DNA of 5,646 nt, taken from positions 1 to 5,646 of the forward strand of contig JAFASB010000358.1 in NCBI GenBank assembly GCA_019244985.1, in the 5' to 3' direction. Shown piece after piece: positions 1-5,281 of this stretch. The notes under the pieces are model-generated. The model had not been told where the DNA came from, ran no database searches, and worked only from the letters and a program-made list of their open reading frames with translations. The position numbers and the translations under genes were made by a program. This DNA comes from Acidimicrobiia bacterium. GTDB taxonomy: Bacteria; Actinomycetota; Acidimicrobiia; Acidimicrobiales; AC-14. Positions within the stretch are counted from its first letter, which is position 1, and every line of letters begins with the position of its first letter.

Positions 1-2
1 CG

Positions 3-494
3 GGCGGCATCGCCGAAGCTCTCGGCCTCGCCGAACGTTTCGTCGACGGTGATCGCGTCGTCGTCATGCTGGCCGACAACATCGTCGAGCGGTCGCTCAA
101 GCCGGCAGCCGACAATTTCCGTGACCAGGACAAGGGGGCGCGCATCCTCCTGTCTCCGATCGAGGAGGCCGCCCACCTCCGCCACCTCGGAGTGCCCGAG
201 CTCGACGAAGAAGGTCGAGTCGTGCAGACCATCGAAAAACCCGAGGATCCGCCCAGCGCCTACGGCGTGACCGGGATCTACTTCTACGACGCCACAGTGT
301 TCGACGTCATCCCCACACTGAAACCGTCGGGCCGCGGTGAGCTCGAGATCACCGACGTGAACAACTGGTTCGTCTCGCAGAAGACGATGCAGTACGACGT
401 GCTCGAGGGCTTTTGGGGCGACGCCGGCGAGTCGATCGAGGCCTACTACGAGGTGAACGACTTCGTGCGCGCCCACGGCGCCAACAAGGACTGA
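3..494 (+). CDS. rfbA: Nucleotide-sugar pyrophosphorylase, RmlA/RfbA-like (glucose-1-phosphate thymidylyltransferase), 5' truncated
   Basis: This is the C-terminal 163 residues of a sugar-phosphate nucleotidyltransferase; the reading frame is open to the left window edge and ends at TGA 492-494. The expected reaction is dTTP plus glucose-1-phosphate to dTDP-glucose and pyrophosphate, a cytosolic step that starts dTDP-deoxysugar synthesis. Visible family motifs, numbered from the window edge, are LADN (23-26, the equivalent of the usual LGDN), EKP (78-80), a VTGIYFYD strand just after it, GRGELEITDVN (110-120) and FWGDAG (137-142), whose D140 matches the metal-binding aspartate near the C-terminus of RmlA. 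The protein stops soon after this motif, as in the short (about 240-residue) RmlA forms rather than the 290-residue enterobacterial form, so roughly 80 N-terminal residues, including the GxGTRL nucleotide loop, lie outside the window. The next gene, an rfbB, starts 3 nt downstream, which supports the dTDP assignment. Another NDP-sugar specificity cannot be excluded from this fragment. Confidence 0.85.
   Translation, partial: GGIAEALGLAERFVDGDRVVVMLADNIVERSLKPAADNFRDQDKGARILLSPIEEAAHLRHLGVPELDEEGRVVQTIEKPEDPPSAYGVTGIYFYDATVFDVIPTLKPSGRGELEITDVNNWFVSQKTMQYDVLEGFWGDAGESIEAYYEVNDFVRAHGANKD
486..490 (+). promoter_or_regulatory. Ribosome binding site of rfbB
   Basis: AAGGA lies inside the last codons of the upstream rfbA gene, 7 nt before the GTG at 498. 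It is the best Shine-Dalgarno match in the plus-strand operon and fixes GTG 498 as the rfbB start. Confidence 0.7.
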
Positions 495-497
495 CCC

Positions 498-1454
498 GTG
501 CGTCTGTTCGTTACCGGCGGGGCCGGGTTCATCGGCTCCAACTACGTCCGCCACGTCCTCGCCTCCTCCGACGACGAGGTCACGGTCTTCGACGCCCTCA
601 CCTACGCCGGCAATCTGGAGAATCTCCGCGACCTCGAGGGCGAACGGCGCTACCGGTTCGTCAAGGGCGACATCACGGACCGCGCGGCGGTCGAGGAGGC
701 GATGGCGGGCCACGCGGCTGTGGTCCACTTCGCGGCCGAGAGCCACGTCGACCGTTCGATCGTCAGCCCCGACGAGTTCGTGCACACCAACTGCGACGGC
801 ACCAATGTCGTCATGGACGTGGCCCGCCGCCTCGAGGTCTCCCGCATCCTGCACATCTCCACCGACGAGGTCTACGGCGCGATCGAGGACGGCGCGTTCA
901 CCGAGGACGACCCCCTCACTCCGCGCTCGCCGTACAGCGCGTCGAAAGCGGGCTCGGACCTGATCGCGCTTTCGTACTTCACGACGTACGGGCTGCCCGT
1001 GCTCATCACCCGCTCGTCCAACAACTTCGGGCCGTACCAGTACCCCGAGAAGGTCATCCCGCTCTTCGTCACCAATCTTCTGGACGGCCGGAAGGTTCCG
1101 CTCTACGGGGACGGCATGAACGTACGCGACTGGTGCTACGTCGAGGACAACTGCGCGGCCGTCGACCTCGTGCTGCGCGAGGGTGAGCTCGGCGAGATCT
1201 ACAACATCGGCGCCGGCAACGAGATCCCCAACCGGGTTCTCACCGACAAGATCCTCGCCCTGCTCGGCGCCGACGACTCGATGATCGACTACGTCGAGGA
1301 CCGTCTCGGCCACGACCGCCGTTACTCGATCGCCACCGACAAGGTGGAGGCGCTCGGCTGGCGCCCCACGCGCAATCTCGACGAGGCGCTGGCCGCCACC
1401 GTCGAGTGGTACCGCGCCAACCGCGCTTGGTGGGAGCCCCTCAAGGCCGGCTGA
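498..1454 (+). CDS. rfbB: dTDP-glucose 4,6-dehydratase RmlB/RfbB
   Basis: This complete 318-residue extended short-chain dehydrogenase/reductase converts dTDP-glucose to dTDP-4-keto-6-deoxyglucose using tightly bound NAD+, the second step of dTDP-L-rhamnose synthesis. The N-terminal Rossmann motif TGGAGFIGSN (residues 6-15) contains the GxxGxxG NAD loop. D32 at the end of the second strand begins the RmlB signature DALTYAGNLENL. HFAAESHVDRSI (77-88) is also typical of the family. The catalytic set is intact: STDEVYG (121-127) supplies T122, D123 and E124, and YSASK (146-150) supplies Y146 and K150. SSNNFGPYQYPEK and the later RDWCYVED segment match the substrate-binding half of RmlB. Length is slightly under the usual 320-360. 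The start is GTG 498, supported by AAGGA at 486-490 and by the Rossmann strand beginning at residue 2. It lies 3 nt after rfbA in the same operon. Assignment is very secure; the final sugar depends on genes not seen here. Confidence 0.96.
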   Translation: MRLFVTGGAGFIGSNYVRHVLASSDDEVTVFDALTYAGNLENLRDLEGERRYRFVKGDITDRAAVEEAMAGHAAVVHFAAESHVDRSIVSPDEFVHTNCDGTNVVMDVARRLEVSRILHISTDEVYGAIEDGAFTEDDPLTPRSPYSASKAGSDLIALSYFTTYGLPVLITRSSNNFGPYQYPEKVIPLFVTNLLDGRKVPLYGDGMNVRDWCYVEDNCAAVDLVLREGELGEIYNIGAGNEIPNRVLTDKILALLGADDSMIDYVEDRLGHDRRYSIATDKVEALGWRPTRNLDEALAATVEWYRANRAWWEPLKAG

Positions 1455-2584
1455 CCACGGGTCTCGAGAGCACCACCGCAGTTCGGGTCGCAGTAGACGC
1501 CACGCCGTTGTTCGGCGCGCGCACGGGCGTCGGCATGTTCACGATGGGCGTCCTCGACGCCCTGGCCGAGCGCGCTGACGTTGAGCTCGTCGGCTATGCC
1601 GTGACGTGGCGTGGCCGTGCGGAGGTGTCGCAGATGCTGCCGAATCGTCGCGTGTGCCCCGCTCGGAGTCCGATGGCGGCACGCCCGCTCCGCTGGGCCT
1701 GGATGCGATGGAACCTGCCACCCATCGAGTGGTGGGCGGGCGAGGTCGACGTCGTCCACGGCACGAACTTCGTCGTCCCACCCACGCGCCACGCCGGCGA
1801 GGTGGTCACGATCCATGACCTCACGCCGCTGCGCTTCCCAGAGCTGGCCCACGAGGACACACTGGCCTACGTCCCGCTGATCAAACGCGCGCTCGAGCGC
1901 GGTGCGCTGGTGCACACCCCGTCGACATTCATCGCCGAGGAGGTCGTCGAGCACTTCGGCGTCGATCGCGAGCGTGTCCATGCCGTGGCCGAAGGGATCC
2001 CGCCCCTGCCGGACGTCGCAGCCGACGAGCAGGTTGCGGGCGGGGCGCCGTACATCCTCACCATCGGCACCGTGGAGCCCCGCAAGGACCACCCGCTCCT
2101 GGTACGCGCTTTCGACGCCATGGCGACCGACGCACCCGACCTGCACCTCGTGATCGCGGGCGGGGACGGTTGGGGCACAGCTGCGCTGGCCGATGCCATC
2201 GCGTCGGCGAAGCACCGCGATCGGATCGTCCGTCTCGGGTACGTCGACGACGAGGCGCGTGCCGGACTGTTGAACGGTGCCGCCGTCTTCGCCTTTCCAT
2301 CGGTATACGAGGGATTCGGACTGCCGCCGCTCGAAGCCATGCGCGCGGGCGTGCCGGTCGTCGCGACCGCAGCCGGTGCACTCCCGGAGGTCCTCGGCGA
2401 CGCGGCGCTGATCGTGCCCGTCGGTGACGCGGATGCCCTCGCCGATGCCCTGCGCCGAGCGGTGGACGACGAAGCCCTCCGGACGCGTCTCGTCGACGCC
2501 GGGCGGGCGCGTGTCGGCGGTTACTCATGGGCCCGGTGCGCCGACGGCCTCGTCGGGGTGTACCAACGGGCGCGGCCGGCGTGA
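1430..2584 (+). CDS. GT4-type (GT-B fold) glycosyltransferase, first of three
   Basis: A family-4-type retaining glycosyltransferase of about 370-385 residues, probably acting at the cytoplasmic face of the membrane to add a sugar to a growing polysaccharide or lipid-linked glycan. Numbering from GTG 1430: first N-domain strand VRVAVDATP (18-26), glycine loop TGVG (32-35), HD motif in VTIHDLTPL (H129, D130), start of the donor domain at GTVEPRKD (E216-K219), and the E-x7-E donor-site motif YEGFGLPPLE (E294, E302). GDAALIVP and ALADAL follow, as usual in this family. The start is uncertain. In-frame candidates are GTG 1406, TTG 1427, GTG 1430, and a CTG at 1451 that overlaps the rfbB stop; none of the first three has a clear Shine-Dalgarno, and no ATG/GTG/TTG occurs between 1430 and the conserved first strand. 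GTG 1430 is chosen as the canonical start nearest that strand. Donor and acceptor cannot be read from sequence. Confidence 0.88.
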   Translation: MGAPQGRLTTGLESTTAVRVAVDATPLFGARTGVGMFTMGVLDALAERADVELVGYAVTWRGRAEVSQMLPNRRVCPARSPMAARPLRWAWMRWNLPPIEWWAGEVDVVHGTNFVVPPTRHAGEVVTIHDLTPLRFPELAHEDTLAYVPLIKRALERGALVHTPSTFIAEEVVEHFGVDRERVHAVAEGIPPLPDVAADEQVAGGAPYILTIGTVEPRKDHPLLVRAFDAMATDAPDLHLVIAGGDGWGTAALADAIASAKHRDRIVRLGYVDDEARAGLLNGAAVFAFPSVYEGFGLPPLEAMRAGVPVVATAAGALPEVLGDAALIVPVGDADALADALRRAVDDEALRTRLVDAGRARVGGYSWARCADGLVGVYQRARPA

Positions 2585-3660
2585 AGCTCTTGCTCGTCGC
2601 CGAGCAGCTGCGGCGGCGCGTGCCCGGTGGGATCGGCACCTATGTGCGAGGCCTGACGTCGGCGCTCGCCACGCTCGACGGGGCGCCCGACGTGGCGTTG
2701 TGGGCCAGCGCCTATCGCGGAGCCGGGGACGACCCCGTGGCTGCGCTGGGCCGCACTCACGCATCGAGGCTCCCCGGGCCGCTGCTCACCCGCGCGTGGG
2801 ACGCGGGGCTGGCCGGCGCGCCGCTCGGCTACGACGTGCTCCACGCCACCTCGCTCGCCGTGCCCCCCGGCAGCGGAACGCCGACGACCGTCCTCGTCCA
2901 CGACGTCGCCTTCCGCCATGTGCCCGAGGCATATCCCCGGCGAGGACGGCGCTGGCACGAGCGCGCCCTACAGCGTGCGATCCGCCGCGCCGCGGTGCTC
3001 GCCGTTCCGTCGCCCGAGACGGCCGACGACCTGCTGGCCGCCGGCGCTCCGCCGGGGCGGGTACGGGTTCTGGCCGATCCCTACGGCTGCGACCACCTAC
3101 CGGCAGCGGACACGGAGTCCACCACTGAGCTGCTGCGCGGGCTGCGGGTCGACGGCGAGTACCTGTTGACGGTCTCGACGCTCGAGCCCCGCAAGAACCT
3201 GCGCCGGTTGGTCACCGCCTACCGCGCCGCTCGCCCCCGTCTGCCCGAACCGTGGCCGCTGGTGGTCGTGGGACCGTCGGGGTGGGGCGAGACCCTGGCG
3301 CCCGAGCCTGGTGTCGTGCTGGCCGGCCAGGTGCCCGACGCCGTTCTGGCCGGCCTGTACGCACGGGCCCGCCTGGTCGCCTACGTCCCCCTCATCGAGG
3401 GTTTCGGATTGCCCGCGGTGGAGGCGATGTACGCGTGCGCGCCGGTCGTAGCCAGTCCGATGCCGAGCACGGGCGGCGCCGCCTTCGAGGTCAGCCCTAC
3501 CGACACCGACGCGATAGCCGGCGCCCTCGCCGAGGTCGCAGGCCAGGAAGGGTTGCGATCCCAGCTCGTGACCGCGGGCGTCGTGCGATCCTCCGAGCTC
3601 ACGTGGGGCGCCGCCGCCCGACGCCACGTCGAGCTGTGGAGCGAGGTCGCTCGCGGATGA
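2581..3660 (+). CDS. GT4-type (GT-B fold) glycosyltransferase, second of three
   Basis: A 359-residue family-4-type glycosyltransferase. The start is GTG 2581, which overlaps the preceding TGA as GTGA, so translation is probably coupled to the upstream gene; an ATG at 2527 would put 18 arginine/proline-rich residues before the conserved first strand and is rejected. Landmarks: KLLLVAEQL strand (2-10), PGGIGTY loop (15-21), HD motif in VLVHDVAF (H107, D108), donor-domain start LEPRKNLRRLV (E202-K205), and E-x7-E in IEGFGLPAVE (E273, E281). It is the most divergent of the three. Seven residues fewer separate EPRK from E-x7-E (71 against 78 in both neighbours). After E-x7-E it has PSTGGAAFEVSP, about four residues shorter, in place of the EVxGDAA segment of the other two. 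The catalytic framework looks intact, so it is likely active with a different donor or acceptor. Substrate unknown. Confidence 0.9.
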   Translation: MKLLLVAEQLRRRVPGGIGTYVRGLTSALATLDGAPDVALWASAYRGAGDDPVAALGRTHASRLPGPLLTRAWDAGLAGAPLGYDVLHATSLAVPPGSGTPTTVLVHDVAFRHVPEAYPRRGRRWHERALQRAIRRAAVLAVPSPETADDLLAAGAPPGRVRVLADPYGCDHLPAADTESTTELLRGLRVDGEYLLTVSTLEPRKNLRRLVTAYRAARPRLPEPWPLVVVGPSGWGETLAPEPGVVLAGQVPDAVLAGLYARARLVAYVPLIEGFGLPAVEAMYACAPVVASPMPSTGGAAFEVSPTDTDAIAGALAEVAGQEGLRSQLVTAGVVRSSELTWGAAARRHVELWSEVARG

Positions 3661-4757
3661 CGGTGCGCGTGTCGCTGGATGCCACCGCCATCCCCGCGCG
3701 TCCAGTCGGCGCCGGGCGGTACGTGCTCGAGCTGGCGTCGGCGATGTCCAAGCGCGAGGACGTCGAACTGGTCGTCGTCTCGCGCCGTGGCGACGGCGCC
3801 CGCTGGCCTTCCCCGGTCGTCGAGCGGGCGCCTCGACCGAGGCCGCTGCGTCTCCTGTGGGAGCAGACCGCCCTGCCGCGCGTCCTCCGTGAGCTCCACG
3901 TCGACGTCCACCACGCTCCGCACTACACGATGCCGGAGCGATCGCGTGTGCCCGCTGTCGTCACCGTGCACGACATGACGCTCTTCGACCATCCGGAATG
4001 GCACGAGCGCAAGAAGGTCCCGTTCTTTCGCCGCGCCATCCGTGTTTCGGTCCAGAAGGCCGACGCCGTGATCTGCGTCAGCGAGGTGACGGCCCATCGT
4101 CTGCGCGCCCGCCTCACGCCGGTGGCACCGGTGCACGTCATCCCGCATGGTGTCGACCACGCCCGGTTCCGCCCCGACGCGTCGTCTGAGGACATGTCCG
4201 TCGTGGAGGCGCTCGGCGTGCGGCATCCCTACATCGCGTTCCTCGGCACGCTCGAGCCGCGCAAGGACGTGCCCGTGCTCGTCGCCGCCTTCGATCGCGT
4301 CGCCTCGGCCCACCCCGACCTCTCTCTGGTCATCGGCGGCCTCGACGGGTGGGGCGCCACTGCGGTCAGCGAGGCGATCGGGCGTGCGACCAACGCCGGA
4401 CGCATCCGCCGCCTTGGGTACATCCCCGAAGATGTTGTCCCTGCCCTGCTGCGCCAGGCAGGTGTCGTCGCATATCCGTCGCTCGAGGAGGGTTTCGGCC
4501 TCCCGGCGCTCGAGGCACTGGCATGCGGCGCACCTCTCGTCACGACCGAAGGAACTGCGATGGCGGAGGTGACCGGCGATGCCGCGGTGCTGATCCCGCC
4601 TGGTGACGTCGGGGCGCTCGCCGAGGCCCTCGACGCACTCGTGGGAGGCGGCCCCGAGGTCGACCGCCTCCGTCGGCGCGGGCCCGAGGTCGCGGCCGGC
4701 TACACGTGGGACGCCAGCGCCGCCGCCCACGCCGAGGTGTACCGGAGCGTGGGCTGA
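3657..4757 (+). CDS. GT4-type (GT-B fold) glycosyltransferase, third of three
   Basis: A 366-residue family-4-type glycosyltransferase. ATG 3657 overlaps the previous stop as ATGA; GAGG at 3643-3646 lies 10 nt upstream. The frame is open far further upstream, but only as a shadow of the preceding gene. Landmarks: VRVSLDATAIP (3-13), GAGRYVLEL loop and helix (18-26), LLWEQTALP and DVHHAPHYTMP, which resemble the acceptor-side region of mannosyl- or rhamnosyl-type GT4 enzymes, HD motif in VTVHDMTL (H105, D106), CVSEVT, VIPHGVD, donor-domain start LEPRKDVPVLV (E200-K203), and E-x7-E in EEGFGLPALE (E278, E286). GDAAVLIPPGD follows. Its C-terminal half resembles the first GT of the cluster closely, including the same 78-residue EPRK to E-x7-E spacing and a shared DGWG segment, suggesting a duplication. 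It is the last gene of the plus-strand run; a hairpin begins 18 nt after its stop. Substrate unknown. Confidence 0.92.
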   Translation: MTVRVSLDATAIPARPVGAGRYVLELASAMSKREDVELVVVSRRGDGARWPSPVVERAPRPRPLRLLWEQTALPRVLRELHVDVHHAPHYTMPERSRVPAVVTVHDMTLFDHPEWHERKKVPFFRRAIRVSVQKADAVICVSEVTAHRLRARLTPVAPVHVIPHGVDHARFRPDASSEDMSVVEALGVRHPYIAFLGTLEPRKDVPVLVAAFDRVASAHPDLSLVIGGLDGWGATAVSEAIGRATNAGRIRRLGYIPEDVVPALLRQAGVVAYPSLEEGFGLPALEALACGAPLVTTEGTAMAEVTGDAAVLIPPGDVGALAEALDALVGGGPEVDRLRRRGPEVAAGYTWDASAAAHAEVYRSVG

Positions 4758-4769
4758 ACGCGCTGCCTC

Positions 4770-4809
4770 AAAAAACAGAAGAGGCTCCCGGTGAGGGGAG
4801 CCTCTTCTG
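4770..4809 (-). terminator. Intrinsic terminator of the minus-strand gene (possibly bidirectional)
   Basis: A perfect 14-bp stem (4776-4789 paired with 4796-4809) encloses a 6-nt loop. Six A residues at 4770-4775 become a U-tract immediately after the stem when read on the minus strand, the classic Rho-independent layout for the gene that ends at 4830, 20 nt away. On the plus strand the hairpin comes 18 nt after the last glycosyltransferase stop but is followed by a G-rich stretch, not T residues, so termination in that direction is less certain. Confidence 0.9.
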
Positions 4810-4829
4810 CAGGGGGATGTTGAAACTGG

Positions 4830-5159
4830 TCAGGCGGCCTTGGTCTTCCTGGCCCCGTTGGTCTTGCCGTTGGTGCGGTTCAGCACCTGGCCCTGCAGGT
4901 TCTCGGCGGCGGTGCGGGCTTGCTTCACCAGGTCCTTGGCCTGCGCCGGGACGGTCTGCTCGATCTGGGTGAGGGCGGGCTGGATGCGGTCCTCGACCTT
5001 CTTGGACAGACCCTTGACCTGCTCGGTCGTGGCGCTGACCTGCGTCTCGACCTGCTTGGCGAGGTCACGGCGGGCCACCTGGGCCTTCTGGATTGCGAGG
5101 ACGCCAAGGCCCACGGTCACGTAGGCGGCGTCCTTCACGGTCTTGGTCACGTCGGCCAT
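4830..5159 (-). CDS. Small helical phasin/HBHA-like protein, lysine/alanine-rich C-terminus
   Basis: A complete 109-residue protein from ATG 5157-5159 to TGA 4830-4832, with a near-perfect Shine-Dalgarno 8 nt upstream. Residues 11-23 form a mildly hydrophobic segment (AAYVTVGLGVLAI), which could be a surface-binding helix but is short for a membrane span. Residues 24-93 are rich in Q, K, E, A and V, with hydrophobics at 37, 41, 48, 51, 55, 59, 63, 66 and 70, giving an amphipathic coiled-coil-like pattern with prolines at 61 and 71. The tail (94-109) is basic and low-complexity (TNGKTNG then RKTKAA), resembling the lysine/alanine tails of mycobacterial heparin-binding haemagglutinin and of some nucleoid-binding proteins. 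The pattern is phasin-like (granule or lipid surface binding), but no function is certain. It has its own promoter and terminator and opposes the glycan genes, so it is probably regulated independently. No signal peptide is evident. Confidence 0.88.
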   Translation of the reverse strand: MADVTKTVKDAAYVTVGLGVLAIQKAQVARRDLAKQVETQVSATTEQVKGLSKKVEDRIQPALTQIEQTVPAQAKDLVKQARTAAENLQGQVLNRTNGKTNGARKTKAA

Positions 5160-5167
5160 GGGAGTGG

Positions 5168-5174
5168 CTCCTTT
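5168..5174 (-). promoter_or_regulatory. Ribosome binding site of the phasin-like gene
   Basis: On the minus strand this reads AAAGGAG, 8 nt before the ATG at 5159. It is the strongest ribosome binding site in the window and suggests a highly translated product. Confidence 0.85.
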
Positions 5175-5178
5175 GCTC

Positions 5179-5192
5179 GGTCGCTAGCGACC
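5179..5192. promoter_or_regulatory. 14-bp perfect palindrome at the predicted transcription start, candidate operator
   Basis: GGTCGCTAGCGACC equals its own reverse complement. It overlaps the downstream half of the proposed -10 box (5190-5195) of the minus-strand promoter and spans the expected start site near 5183. A dimeric repressor bound here would block initiation. Since the start falls inside it, only half would be transcribed, so a DNA operator fits better than an RNA hairpin. No protein is assigned and chance occurrence is possible. Confidence 0.4.
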
Positions 5193-5218
5193 ATAGTCCA
5201 AGTGTTTAACAGTTGCAA
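5190..5218 (-). promoter_or_regulatory. Candidate sigma-70-type promoter of the phasin-like gene
   Basis: Read on the minus strand, TTGCAA (5213-5218) and TATGGT (5190-5195) are separated by exactly 17 nt. Each matches its consensus at 4 of 6 positions, including TTG and the TAnnnT core. The surrounding stretch is the most AT-rich in an otherwise very GC-rich window. The expected start near 5183 gives a leader of about 24 nt that includes the Shine-Dalgarno. Confidence 0.6.
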
Positions 5219-5281
5219 GCAGTTTGCGCTCCAGGGGTGCATCACTGCAAACGACCCCGCCGCTACCCTCACCCGGCAGCA

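Noticed and set aside
413..1186. 257-codon plus-strand frame overlapping rfbB
   Set aside because: Arginine/proline-rich out-of-frame translation of rfbB, whose catalytic motifs are all in the other frame.
1322..2215. 297-codon open frame on the minus strand across the rfbB end and first GT4
   Set aside because: Same shadow effect; no recognisable domain and it opposes two well-supported genes.
3252..3656. Long upstream extension of the third GT4 frame
   Set aside because: The 135 extra residues are R/G-rich and have no GT motif, while the second GT4 occupies the same DNA in another frame; ATG 3657 matches the conserved N-terminus.
3381..4730. 449-codon open frame on the minus strand opposite the second and third GT4 genes
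   Set aside because: Antisense shadow of GC-rich codons. It is low-complexity in R, G, D and A, has no family motifs, and the plus-strand frames there contain intact glycosyltransferase motifs.
5264..5269. TACCCT as a -10 box for the GT2 gene, giving a nearly leaderless transcript
   Set aside because: It fits TAnnnT, but no -35 element stands at 16-18 nt and such hexamers are common by chance; too weak to annotate.
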